Both the position numbers and the translations under genes were made by a program. From the NCBI RefSeq assembly GCF_031626495.1, contig NZ_JAMQOJ010000001.1:1054001-1118000 (forward strand): a stretch of 64,000 nt of DNA, in the 5' to 3' direction. This document shows, piece after piece, positions 34,516 to 43,268 of this stretch; position 1 is the stretch's first letter; the number at the start of each line of letters is the position of its first letter. Below the pieces are notes generated by a model that was not told where the DNA came from, made no database searches, and saw only the letters and a list, made by a program, of their open reading frames with translations. The stretch comes from Natrinema sp031626495. Its GTDB lineage: Archaea; Halobacteriota; Halobacteria; Halobacteriales; Natrialbaceae.

Positions 34516-34896
34516 TCACCCCGTCGCGTCGAGTTGCTCGGCCGCGTCGACGAGTTCGTCGTACACCGTCGCCGCCCGCTCGTCGTCGTAGTCGGTGTGG
34601 TACTCCTTCTGCACACCTCGCTCGGCGAGGTTGACGTGACGGTCGGGCGTGACGTCGTGTTGGGCCAGACATTTCCGCGCACACTCGAGCGGACAGCCGT
34701 CGATCACGAGCGTCGGCCGGTCGTCGGTCGCGGTGGTCACGAGCGGCGGAACGTCGCCGCCGACGCCGGCGATACAGGACATCTCCGCGCGGCGCTCCCG
34801 GTCGAGCCTGACCGCGAGATCGTTGGCCATCTGGGCCGCGCTCGAGCAGCCCGAGCACGAGTACACTAGCGGGAGGTCGTCGTAGTCAGCGCTCAT
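34516..34896 (-). CDS. DGC domain (putative zinc-binding) protein
   Basis: 126 residues. LVYSCSGCSSAAQMANDLAV, AEMSCIAGVGGDVPPLV and LVIDGCPLECARKCLAQHDV give the Cys pattern and the D-G-C triad that defines the DGC family of putative zinc-binding proteins (C-x2-C, SCxxG, DGCxxxCAxKxL). The biochemical role is unknown; a metal or redox function is likely. ATG 34896 (MSADYDDLPLVY) is the family start. The longer in-frame extension up to 35112 is probably non-coding. The gap 34897-35142 shows nothing clear. Confidence 0.85.
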   Translation of the reverse strand: MSADYDDLPLVYSCSGCSSAAQMANDLAVRLDRERRAEMSCIAGVGGDVPPLVTTATDDRPTLVIDGCPLECARKCLAQHDVTPDRHVNLAERGVQKEYHTDYDDERAATVYDELVDAAEQLDATG

Positions 34897-35142
34897 CAGC
34901 GGCCCGTTTCGAAGCGTCCCGAAAAGGAATTGTCCCGAACGGCGTTCGCGCGGGGAAGCTGCTGTTGCTCGTGGTCCGGATTGACGGCAAAGCGAGGCGA
35001 CGGCCAGATCCTCGTCGTCAGTCACTGTCCCGCGCGGAACAGCGGTCCCGATGGATTCGTCGACGTCGTCGACGGCTTCGAACTCGGTGCGCGTGTCGAG
35101 CGCGCCGAGCATCGTCTCGGGGTCGTCGGTGACGGTTGGTAG

Positions 35143-36327
35143 TTAGAGGAGCCGGTTTCGGAGGTACTGATCGAGGTCGACGGTGTCGTCGAGGGTCTCG
35201 AGTCGCTCGAGACCCTGCTCCATCTCCTGGACATCACCGGCAGCGAACTCCGCTTCGCGAGCGACTCGGCCGAGACTGACGAGTAACTCTACCTTGTTGA
35301 TGCCGGTATCGAGAGCCATGACCCTCGAGACGACGGTCTCGCCGGACGAGTCGTCGAGCCGGACGAACGCCGGAGGGATAGCGTCTCGGAGTAACGCCGA
35401 TACCATCAGATCGGCTTCGACCGCGTCGGCCGGAATGTCGGCGAGCATCGCCATCATGAACGCAGCGTCGTCGCCGGGGTCGTCATCGACGATATTCCGG
35501 ACGAAGCTGTCAGTGTCGGTGCGTCGAAGGTCCCGCTGCTCGTCGACGCGGACACGAACGAGTTCGAGGTCCTCGTTGCGGAACTCGGGTGCGATTTTCT
35601 CGCGGGGAACACAGAGGTCGGTGCCCATCTCGCCCGTCTCGAGGGCGGCGAATGGATCTGCGAGCCCACGGCGTTCGTTCGACACTGGATCGTCGCTCTC
35701 GTCGAAGGCGGCATCGTCGAGGTACGCGGCCTCGGTCGGTGGCCGCCAGCCGCCATCGAGCCACGGCGTGTCGGATTCGATCACGACGGTTTTGCCGTCC
35801 TCGAGCGACGCGGTGGACCACGGTAGTGACTCGAACATGGCCGTGACGCCGCCTAACTCGTCTAAGAGCTCCCGGGAGTACACGCCCATGCGGGGGAGTT
35901 CCTCCACAGCCTCGGCGATCGGCCGACTTTCCGGGACTGCACGTCTCCCCATCGGATTGAACAGCGGCGCGTAGTCGGCCTCGAGGGTCACGGCGAGCCG
36001 ACAGAGGAGTTCGAAGATGCCGTCCATCTTCGCCCGGTAGTCTGCTTCGTCGGCCGCGTTCGGCGGATAGATGCGCTGTCCACAGCCGATACTGAGTACC
36101 GGTTCGCTCGGCGGGCGATCGGCGTCCAGATTGAACGCGAAGTCAAACCACCACCGATCGTAGTAGCCGTCGAACTCGAGATACTGATTCTCGATCCCGC
36201 TTTCGACTTGCTCGCTGTCCGCATCGATATCGAACCCCGCTTGCTCACTGCTGGCAAAGGCGTCGTCGACGACGCCGTCCAGCGATCGAGACGTGTAGAA
36301 CGCCATGACTGCAGTTCCTTCGGCCAT
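35143..36327 (-). CDS. Uncharacterised protein downstream of the toxin-immunity pair
   Basis: 394 residues, acidic, no signal peptide or membrane segment. Notable segments are FDGYYDRWWFDFAFNLDAD, VLSIGCGQRIYPPNAADEAD and ESLPWSTASLEDGKTVVIES in the N-terminal half. The C-terminal half is helical (AAFMMAMLADIPADAVEADL, NKVELLVSLGRVAREAEF). I do not recognise a family. It starts 46 bases after the immunity-like gene on the same strand, so it may be the last gene of that operon. Its base composition is like the chromosome and unlike the AT-rich immunity gene. An internal ATG at 36306 (MAFYTSRS) is preceded by GAAGGA and could be the true start. Confidence 0.7.
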   Translation of the reverse strand: MAEGTAVMAFYTSRSLDGVVDDAFASSEQAGFDIDADSEQVESGIENQYLEFDGYYDRWWFDFAFNLDADRPPSEPVLSIGCGQRIYPPNAADEADYRAKMDGIFELLCRLAVTLEADYAPLFNPMGRRAVPESRPIAEAVEELPRMGVYSRELLDELGGVTAMFESLPWSTASLEDGKTVVIESDTPWLDGGWRPPTEAAYLDDAAFDESDDPVSNERRGLADPFAALETGEMGTDLCVPREKIAPEFRNEDLELVRVRVDEQRDLRRTDTDSFVRNIVDDDPGDDAAFMMAMLADIPADAVEADLMVSALLRDAIPPAFVRLDDSSGETVVSRVMALDTGINKVELLVSLGRVAREAEFAAGDVQEMEQGLERLETLDDTVDLDQYLRNRLL

Positions 36328-36373
36328 TCAAATCTTCATTCGATTTGGCGCTACAGCGGATTGGTCCTCGGTA

Positions 36374-36670
36374 CTATTCGATCTCTTCTAACCGACGATC
36401 TAGCTTGTTTGACGCGTCGATAGCTGCTTTTCTCAACTCTGCTTCCCCGATCCCGTCGCTGGTTTTCTCGCGCAGTTCGGGATCTTCACAGTATGCATCG
36501 GCTTTCCGAAACAGATCCTGTAATATATCATATGTATTGTCTGACATCGTCATCGTTTCACCCTTGAATTCCTGTAAGTAGTTGAGGGAGAACTCGGGTG
36601 CTGATATCTCTCCCTCGAGATATCCTCGTATCATCTCCTGATATTTCGATAGAACTGGTTGCTCAGTCAT
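36374..36670 (-). CDS. Colicin D immunity-like protein
   Basis: 98 residues: MTEQPVLSKYQEMIRGYLEG, then EISAPEFSLNYLQEF, YDILQDLFRKADAYCEDPEL and ELRKAAIDASNKLDRRLEEI. Small, acidic and all-helical, with the (L/I)xGxISAxEFxxxYL pattern followed by DLFxxADAYCxDPELR. I associate this with the bacterial self-protective colicin-like immunity family (Colicin_immun), which includes ImmD. The start is 10 bases after the stop of the colicin D-like toxin, the classic toxin-immunity order. It should bind and neutralise the nuclease domain in producer cells. The gene is AT-rich like the toxin's 3' end, and both differ from their surroundings. Confidence 0.78.
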   Translation of the reverse strand: MTEQPVLSKYQEMIRGYLEGEISAPEFSLNYLQEFKGETMTMSDNTYDILQDLFRKADAYCEDPELREKTSDGIGEAELRKAAIDASNKLDRRLEEIE

Positions 36671-36680
36671 CGTATCTCTT

Positions 36681-39600
36681 TTATAGATCTCCCGTCTCCT
36701 CGAGGTGCTGTCTCTGCTTCTTACTGAGTTTCCACCCAGAGACGAACTCTCCATCAGAGTTCAGCATGACGTTATTTCCGGTCCCGGAATTATAGATGTG
36801 TTTCACAGACCTGCCACGATACGTTCCTTCAATGATTTCTGTGTCAGGGTTCAGGATATGTTCACTGAGTGCGTCCTTGTACCGCCTCTTGTTCTGCGTG
36901 TTCCAATTACCTTCTACGCCGAAGTCGTCAGCGTGCTTGAATTTACTTTGAACTTGACTATCGGGAAGATAAACTTCACCGAGTCGGTGTGCCCTCCGCA
37001 AGCTACGCTCGTCGAGTACATCAGATTTGCCGTACTCGGTGATGAGTGTTCGTGAAAGATCACCGTCTCTCATCAGCGTCGCCGTGACATCAACGTCGTC
37101 CTCATCAGCGACTTTCTTGACATCACCGAGCAACGTCGCTGCCCGTTCGTCGGTAAGCGCGCCACTACTGGTCTTGCGCGATAGTTTGACGGCGAGCTCT
37201 CTGGCGGTATCTTCATCAACGCTATTCGTCGAAGCGAGTTCGTCGACAGCTTCGGCGAAAGACCGGCAGGGGCTCGAACAGACCTGTTTAGCTAAGAGAG
37301 AAATACCACCGTTGCCACCCTCAGCTAGTATGGTGTCAGCGACTTGTTTCCCATCAGCGTCGAGATCACCGTAACTCTCGAGCGCCTGCGAAAGATCGTT
37401 AGCGTCAACGTCGCTGTCCTGATAGGCTTTCACGAGGTGGCGCTGGGTGATCGGATTTTCGATTTCGAGAAGTCTATCCGTGGCACCCGAATCGAGACCG
37501 GCAAGGTCATCGAACGCCCGCTGTCCGTCCCCACCAGTCCGGGACAGCAACCGTCCGAGTTGTTGCTGTCTGGTTTCCGGCAGGGCATCCACATCGGCAT
37601 CCATTCCGCGCTGGAGCCGCCACAATCGGAAGACCTGCCCCGCCGTCTCGCCCTGGCTCAGCAGCGGTTCCGCGGCGTCGTCGGTCGCCAGCAGCAGGCG
37701 TGCGGTCACCCGCGCTTTGGCGGCGTCGGTCGGACCATCGATCCGCGAGAGCGCCCGCAGGGCGCGACTGTCCGAGAGCCGATCGGCGATATCGCCGACG
37801 CGATCGGTGCTCTTGATCGCGTTCTTCGCACCAGTAGAGCCACCACTGACGACGAGCTTCGAGAGGAAGCCGAGCGCGTAGCCCTCGTACCAGTTCTCCT
37901 CGAAGAGCCTGTACTTCGTCGTCCCCTCTTCGTACGGGTTGTTCTGCTCTTGTTTCTGTTCGAACTGCTGGATGTAACCGTCGATCAGCCTGTCGACGAC
38001 CGCGGGGTCGGCCTCGGCGACGAGCTCGAGCATGGCCCGCATACCGTCGATGAACGCGCCGGGATCCTGCAGGAGCTGTTCGGCATCCCGGAAGACGACG
38101 CCGATGCTCGCGGAGAACCCGGAGACGGTGCCGAGCTTGCGAGCGATCTCCCTGTCGGCGAGGTCCCATCCGGTCGGGAGCTCGCCGGCCATGTACCCGT
38201 AGAAATTCTCCCGCTGCACGGCGATGGTCTGCTGTCGATTGCCGTTCGCGTCGGTGGCACGCAGGTAGACGCTCGTCCCGAGCGTCACGTCGCCGATGGC
38301 CCCGGTGATGTCACCACCGAGGTCGATCGCACTCCCGACGCCGGAGACGATGGTCGACTGAACGCTACTCGTGTCGACGTTCCCCTCGGAGATTCTATCC
38401 GTGTACTCGAACTGACGGTTCAGTTCGTCATCGGAGACATCGAATCGTTTTTCGACGGATCCCTCCTTGACGAACGCGACCTCCTCGATGCCTGCCTCGT
38501 CTTCGATCGACGCGTACGCCCAGTACGTGGCGTCGAGACTCGTCTCCGGAACGCGCCAGCCGCTCGTTTCCGTGTTGACATCTAGTTTCGGCGGATGGAC
38601 GTCGTACAGCGTCGGATCGTTCCGGCCGCTCGTCTCGTCACCGTCCCTGATACCGTCGCCGTCCGTATCACCGTCGTCCGGGTTCGTCGCGAGTTCGCGC
38701 TCGCGACCGTCGTCGAGGTCGTCGTAGTCTGTGTCGCTGTCCCACGGATCGGACGTCGCCTGATCGGTGTCGTAGGCGTCTTCGAAGGTTTCTTCGGTCG
38801 CCTCTCCGGTCTCGAGGACCGATTTCGTCGCTTCGCGACTCGTCGTTCGAGCGTACGTCACCGGTTCCCGAAGCTCCGTGTAGTCGTCGACGCCGTCACC
38901 GTCCGTGTGAACGCGGGTCGGGTCGCTCACCGGGTCGATATAGATCGATCCGGAGAACTCGCTGGTGTTGTAGCCGGCGCTCGAGAGCGTGTTGACGATC
39001 GCCAGGTACTGTGGATCCGGGCCCGGGGGACCGGAGCCGTCGGAGTTCCGGTCTCGTAGCTCCTCCGCAGTGATCGCCTCGCCGAGTTCGGTGCCGTCCT
39101 CGAGTCCGTCACCGTCCGTGTCAGCGCTGTACGGGTCGGTCTCGATGATCCCTGCTCTCGCGGTTACGACGCCTCGATGTTCGGCGGTGTCGGAAATCCC
39201 GTCGCCGTCGGTGTCCTGAGCGCCGATATCGTCGGCGACCCGCGAGAAGACGTTCGGCAGGTCGCTTGGGTTGTCGACGTAGGTGTAGTTGCCGCCGGTA
39301 ATCTGTGCGATGTCCCGGAGTTTGTTCCCGTTCGCGCCGCCGAAGCCGATCGTGTAGATCGTCGTATTCCGTCGGGCTGCCGTCCGCGCCTCGGCGCGAC
39401 CGCCGCTGCCCTGACCGTCAGTGAGCAGGATCGCGAACTGCGCACGAGAATCGTTGCTCGCTTCGGCGAAGTGCTGATTCGCTTTTCGAACGCCTGCACC
39501 GATGTTCGTTCCGCCGCTGGCGTCGAGACTCTCGATCGTGAGGTTGACCTGTCCGAAGTCGGTTGTCAGCTCCTGTGCCACGTGGGCATTGTGATCGAAA

Positions 39601-41735
39601 TCGATGACGCCGGCGCGGTCTTCCTCGACGAGCGCACCGACGAACTCCTTGGCAGCCTGCTTGCGGAACTCCTGGGGATCGTTCCAGCCCATCGAGCCCG
39701 ACGAATCGATGATCATCGTCACGTCGACGGGCTGGACCTCCGACCTGTCGGTACCGTCTTCGGGCCGTTTCGCGACGAAGTTCGACGCCCAGTTGCGCAC
39801 GTCGAAGACGACGAACCGCGAGAAGTGTTCGGTCTCCCCGGTGACCGTGTTCGATTCGGCGTCGACCGTCGTGTTCAGCGGCTCGAACATCCCCAGCGAC
39901 TCGTTGTACCGGAAGACGACGAGATCCGACTCGTTCGTCTCGCCGAGCCGCGAATCGTCGTACGAGAACGTGACGTTGGCCGAGTCGAACGAGCGCTCGG
40001 ACTCGAGATTGACGAACGACGTGACCTGCGCCGATTCGATCGAGTCGCTCTCGAAGCGCTCCTGTGAGCCGTTCCGAATCGAAACGCCGCTGGCGATCTC
40101 ACCGTTGCCCGACAGCGAGACGTTGACGCCGAGTGACTCGTTGCTCGTCTCAGTCGTATACGTGGCGTTGCCGTCCAGAACGTCGTCGCCGTCGGAGTCG
40201 GCGACCAGCGGGTCCGTGCCGAGTTCGAGTTCCTCCCCGTCGAGCAGTCCGTCGTCGTCCGTATCGGGATCGTTCGAGTTCGTGCCGACCTCGAGTTCGC
40301 GGTCGTCGTCGAGGTCGTCGCGGTCCTCGTCTGCCAGGGTCGGCGTCGTGCCGGCCTCGTACTCCTCGAGCGTGGTCAGACTATCGTTGTCGATGTCCCA
40401 CGCGTCGTCAGTAACGCCGTCGTCGTTCGTGTCGGCCTTCGTCTGGTCGAGTTTCGAATACGTAATCTCGTAGCGGTCGGGAAGCCGGTCGCCGTCGGTA
40501 TCGCCGTTGAACGGGTCGGTCCCGAACAGGCCTTCGTGGTAGGTCGTGACCGTGTCGCCGTCGAAGTCCTCGAGGCCGTCGATCGTCTCGTTATCGCTCT
40601 CGTCGACGGCGGTCCTCGAGGAATCGCTGTCGTGGTCTAACGGATCCGTCCCAGCCGTCTCGAGTTCGTAGGTGTCCGGGAGCGCGTCACCGTCCAGTAG
40701 CAGTTCGTCGGTGATCGGCGAGATGTCGCCGTCCGAGTGCCGCCCCTTCGCGTGTTTCGGCGGCCCGCGGCGGTACTTTCCGTTCGTGCTATCCGCGAGT
40801 GTCGCCCGAATGCGCTGGTCTCGATCCTCGAAGCTGACGTTCGCGACGAAGGTGACGTTCGACGCTGGCACGGTGCTGGTGCTCGGCTGGACTTCGATAG
40901 TAGAACCACCCTCGACCGTCACTGTCACGTTCCCGAGTTCGTCCGGCCGAACGGCCTCGATCGCACCGCCGATGGTCCGATTCGTGGCTTCCGAGCCGTT
41001 CCGAACGGGGTCGTTCCGGGTTGTGATCCGCACTCGAGGCGTCGTCTGGCGCTCGAGTTTGTCCAGCGCCTGCTGGCTCTGGCGCCAGGCGGTCATGAAC
41101 TGCCGGATCGCCCGTGCACGGTCTCGCGCCGTGCGTTCGACGTTGCTGCCCCCGTCGTCCTCGAGGGCTCGCTCCCCGCGGTCGTACGCGCGTTCGGCGT
41201 TGCGAATGTGGCTCTCGATCGCGTTCCGATGACCCGGATTGTCGATATCGTCCTCGAAGCGCTTGAGGGCGCGCCGCGTGTCTGTGATCGAAACGTTGGC
41301 CGTCCGCGCGTTAGCCTTGGCGAGCAGCCACGTCGACTCGTTGACGGCCGCCGGATCGGCGTCCGCGAGGGGTGCCATGCGTGAGACGGCCGCGGCGTCG
41401 CCTTCGAACACCATGTGACTCTCGACGCGGTCCGTGTCGAGATAGAGGTCCAGCGTCTCGTTGAGTCGCTCCCCGACCCGCTTTTTCAGTCGTTCGTCGC
41501 GTTTGTCGGCAGGTTGAATCGCTGCGAACTCGGCAACGGCCGCGTACTTCAACTCGAGTGCGGCTGGATCTTGCTCGCCCGCAGCAAAGAGCTGATACGC
41601 GCCGTTCAGGTCGTCATCGCCGACGGCCGTCCCTGCTGTGTTCCCTCCCCGTGCAGCCAGGGCTGGCCCGATTGCCCCGGTAATCAATAAAATGGAGAAC
41701 GCCACTCCCAGTATCTTTTGTACCCGTTGGTTCAT
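36681..41735 (-). CDS. Secreted polymorphic toxin with VWA domain and C-terminal colicin D-type tRNase domain
   Basis: 1684 residues. Sec signal peptide (cleavage near GPALA-A, residue 28); a helical region rich in Asn glycosylation sequons (about 30-330); calcium-type repeats (DTDGDRLPDRYE, DTDDDGLLDGEE) at about 345-520; a beta-rich segment; a VWA domain (about 666-835) with MIDAS motif DSSGS; a second repeat block (about 835-1060); a long helical region; and the last about 90 residues KFKHADDFGVEGNWN, EIIEGTYRGRSVKHIYNSGT, NNVMLNSDGEFVSGWKLS. That tail matches the colicin D nuclease domain, which cleaves tRNA-Arg in the anticodon loop; the His of KHADDFG corresponds to the catalytic His of colicin D. 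The only two cysteines are CSSPC near 1488-1492. An immunity-like gene follows 10 bases later. Likely exported and used against related cells. Confidence 0.85.
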   Translation of the reverse strand: MNQRVQKILGVAFSILLITGAIGPALAARGGNTAGTAVGDDDLNGAYQLFAAGEQDPAALELKYAAVAEFAAIQPADKRDERLKKRVGERLNETLDLYLDTDRVESHMVFEGDAAAVSRMAPLADADPAAVNESTWLLAKANARTANVSITDTRRALKRFEDDIDNPGHRNAIESHIRNAERAYDRGERALEDDGGSNVERTARDRARAIRQFMTAWRQSQQALDKLERQTTPRVRITTRNDPVRNGSEATNRTIGGAIEAVRPDELGNVTVTVEGGSTIEVQPSTSTVPASNVTFVANVSFEDRDQRIRATLADSTNGKYRRGPPKHAKGRHSDGDISPITDELLLDGDALPDTYELETAGTDPLDHDSDSSRTAVDESDNETIDGLEDFDGDTVTTYHEGLFGTDPFNGDTDGDRLPDRYEITYSKLDQTKADTNDDGVTDDAWDIDNDSLTTLEEYEAGTTPTLADEDRDDLDDDRELEVGTNSNDPDTDDDGLLDGEELELGTDPLVADSDGDDVLDGNATYTTETSNESLGVNVSLSGNGEIASGVSIRNGSQERFESDSIESAQVTSFVNLESERSFDSANVTFSYDDSRLGETNESDLVVFRYNESLGMFEPLNTTVDAESNTVTGETEHFSRFVVFDVRNWASNFVAKRPEDGTDRSEVQPVDVTMIIDSSGSMGWNDPQEFRKQAAKEFVGALVEEDRAGVIDFDHNAHVAQELTTDFGQVNLTIESLDASGGTNIGAGVRKANQHFAEASNDSRAQFAILLTDGQGSGGRAEARTAARRNTTIYTIGFGGANGNKLRDIAQITGGNYTYVDNPSDLPNVFSRVADDIGAQDTDGDGISDTAEHRGVVTARAGIIETDPYSADTDGDGLEDGTELGEAITAEELRDRNSDGSGPPGPDPQYLAIVNTLSSAGYNTSEFSGSIYIDPVSDPTRVHTDGDGVDDYTELREPVTYARTTSREATKSVLETGEATEETFEDAYDTDQATSDPWDSDTDYDDLDDGRERELATNPDDGDTDGDGIRDGDETSGRNDPTLYDVHPPKLDVNTETSGWRVPETSLDATYWAYASIEDEAGIEEVAFVKEGSVEKRFDVSDDELNRQFEYTDRISEGNVDTSSVQSTIVSGVGSAIDLGGDITGAIGDVTLGTSVYLRATDANGNRQQTIAVQRENFYGYMAGELPTGWDLADREIARKLGTVSGFSASIGVVFRDAEQLLQDPGAFIDGMRAMLELVAEADPAVVDRLIDGYIQQFEQKQEQNNPYEEGTTKYRLFEENWYEGYALGFLSKLVVSGGSTGAKNAIKSTDRVGDIADRLSDSRALRALSRIDGPTDAAKARVTARLLLATDDAAEPLLSQGETAGQVFRLWRLQRGMDADVDALPETRQQQLGRLLSRTGGDGQRAFDDLAGLDSGATDRLLEIENPITQRHLVKAYQDSDVDANDLSQALESYGDLDADGKQVADTILAEGGNGGISLLAKQVCSSPCRSFAEAVDELASTNSVDEDTARELAVKLSRKTSSGALTDERAATLLGDVKKVADEDDVDVTATLMRDGDLSRTLITEYGKSDVLDERSLRRAHRLGEVYLPDSQVQSKFKHADDFGVEGNWNTQNKRRYKDALSEHILNPDTEIIEGTYRGRSVKHIYNSGTGNNVMLNSDGEFVSGWKLSKKQRQHLEETGDL

Positions 41736-41749
41736 ATAGCCAGTCTATA

Positions 41750-41768
41750 GTAGTAATATAATAAAGTA
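41750..41768 (-). promoter_or_regulatory. AT-rich TATA region for the toxin gene
   Basis: On the minus strand, TTACTTTATTATATTACTAC lies about 20-30 bases before the ATG at 41735, the only strongly AT-rich stretch in the 252-base gap 41736-41987. It fits a TATA box giving a leaderless or short-leader transcript. The remaining gap up to 41987 holds no gene I can support. Confidence 0.45.
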
Positions 41769-41987
41769 ACGGACAATCCAATACGTTGCCAGGCCGTTGG
41801 TGTAACTACTTCGAGAACGGAACCACGAGGCCGTCTGCAAGGGATTACCTTGCCCCTTCGACGGTCGAGGTAGTCTCACCGGAGTACACGCCTGACAGCG
41901 AGTCGGCGACTGAGCGTCTTCCCGCCTCGAGAGAGCAACATCTTCGACCCGCTACTATTAGGTGGACCCAATTAGACGAGACCGACA

Positions 41988-42425
41988 ATGGCGTCGCTCT
42001 CGCTACGCGATCACGTTCGTCCGACTACCGGCGACTACCCGGACGGAATCTATCGCGTCGTCGGTACCGGCGACGAGTCCACCACGTTGCTTCGGGTCGG
42101 AGACGCCGACGGACGGCGGGTTGCGACCGGCGAAATCGTAACGCTCGCCGACGACGACCTCGAGGCGTTCGAGCCGGCCGACGATCCCGACGGTAATCGG
42201 CCGCTCGGTGCCACCGTCGTGTCGACCGTCAAAACGGGGTACTGGTCGCTCCGGGCCTTCGGACAGCAACTGGCTGCACGACCGCTTCCCGCGGCCGTCG
42301 CGGCAGCGCTCGTTCTGGTCGGGTTCGCCGGCGAGGGCGCCCTCCCGGTCCCGGAGGTGGTCCTGACCGTGTCGGTGCTCGCCGGCAGTCTCGGACTCGC
42401 GTTCGTCGGGAGCGGCCGCCTGTAG
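41988..42425 (+). CDS. Hypothetical protein with C-terminal membrane hairpin
   Basis: 145 residues. The first 75 are soluble and acidic (IYRVVGTGDESTTLLRVGDA, then GRRVATGEIVTLADDDLEAF), possibly a small beta barrel. Two hydrophobic helices follow (PAAVAAALVLVGFAGE and VVLTVSVLAGSLGLAFVG). No named family is recognised; it resembles other haloarchaeal small membrane-anchored proteins. It is convergent with the DUF3194 gene. Confidence 0.65.
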   Translation: MASLSLRDHVRPTTGDYPDGIYRVVGTGDESTTLLRVGDADGRRVATGEIVTLADDDLEAFEPADDPDGNRPLGATVVSTVKTGYWSLRAFGQQLAARPLPAAVAAALVLVGFAGEGALPVPEVVLTVSVLAGSLGLAFVGSGRL

Positions 42426-42512
42426 CGGCTCCCCAACTGTCGGTCACGACTTGAGCGAGTCGCTCACCGAGTTCCATCGAACGACCGAGAAGCGAGTCGC
42501 AGTCTGAGAGCG

Positions 42513-42764
42513 CTACTGTTCGCCGAACAGTTCGTCGACCGCCTCTCGCGCGGCGAGCGCGGCGTCGTCGGCGACCTGTTCGGGATCGGCCTCGTCCTCG
42601 GGCGCGTTGAGGTAGACGTCGACCTCGAGAACGCCGTCCTCGAAGGTGACGGTCACGTCACAATCGCGAACCTCGGACTGTTTGTACCGCGAGAAGATAA
42701 GCCCCTCAGCGGCGTCGGAGGCCGTCTGAACGACGGTCTCGTCAGACGGCTCGTCGGTCGGCAT
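42513..42764 (-). CDS. DUF3194 family protein
   Basis: 83 residues: TASDAAEGLIFSRYKQSEVR, then CDVTVTFEDGVLEVDVYLNA and a final helix ending AVDELFGEQ. This is the short alpha-beta domain of archaeal DUF3194, normally encoded directly after prefoldin beta. It begins immediately after the prefoldin stop (42765) and belongs to the same operon. Function unknown. Confidence 0.88.
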   Translation of the reverse strand: MPTDEPSDETVVQTASDAAEGLIFSRYKQSEVRDCDVTVTFEDGVLEVDVYLNAPEDEADPEQVADDAALAAREAVDELFGEQ

Positions 42765-43163
42765 TTACGCGCCGCCAGCGCCCGGGCCGCCGGGGCCGGC
42801 CGGACCGCCCATGCCGCCGCCACCGCCGAGCAGGTCTTCGAGTTCCTCCTGGAGGCTCTCGAACTGGTCCTGGACTCGCTCTTCCTGTTTCTCGAGGGTC
42901 TCGAGGCGAATCTCGAGCGTGTCGACCTTGTCCTCGAGGTCCTCCTCGGCCTGTTCGTACTCGGTCTCGACGAGGAGTTCGCCGACGTTGCGGTACATCG
43001 TGGTGTCCTCGTCGACGTTCTCGAGTTCCTCGAGGGCGCTTTCGGCCTCGGTCAGGCTCGACTCGGCTTCCTGTTTCTGGACGGCGACTTCTTGTGCCGT
43101 CTCCTGGAGGTCCTGCAACTGCTCGATTTTCTCCTGTGCTTCCGGCGGCAGGTTTCCTTGCAT
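42765..43163 (-). CDS. pfdB: Prefoldin beta subunit
   Basis: 132 residues. MQGNLPPEAQEKIEQLQDLQ opens a long coiled coil, the middle YRNVGELLVETEYEQAEEDL forms the beta hairpins that build the hexamer platform, and a second coiled coil follows. The C-terminus is a Gly-rich tail (GGGGGMGGPAGPGGPGAGGA), common in halophiles. With prefoldin alpha it forms the chaperone that passes unfolded proteins to the thermosome. Archaeal genomes usually place it after pcc1; here a DUF2243 gene lies between. Confidence 0.95.
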   Translation of the reverse strand: MQGNLPPEAQEKIEQLQDLQETAQEVAVQKQEAESSLTEAESALEELENVDEDTTMYRNVGELLVETEYEQAEEDLEDKVDTLEIRLETLEKQEERVQDQFESLQEELEDLLGGGGGMGGPAGPGGPGAGGA

Positions 43164-43268
43164 ATCTCGACCGTCGCCCTCCGGACTGATAAAGACCAGC
43201 TTTGTCGTCCGGACGGGCGTTCGTTCGGACCCGACGGCTCGCCCCGTGTCTCAGCCTGCACCCTGCCG

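Noticed and set aside
34897..35112. N-terminal extension of the DGC-domain protein (in frame to 35112)
   Set aside because: Similarity to the DGC family starts at ATG 34896; the extension has no family match. A gene remnant is possible but unsupported.
38640..40700. Repetitive-looking DNA in the toxin gene, considered as a CRISPR or tandem array
   Set aside because: The repeats encode DxDxDG calcium-type motifs in frame, with variable spacing and no constant spacers.
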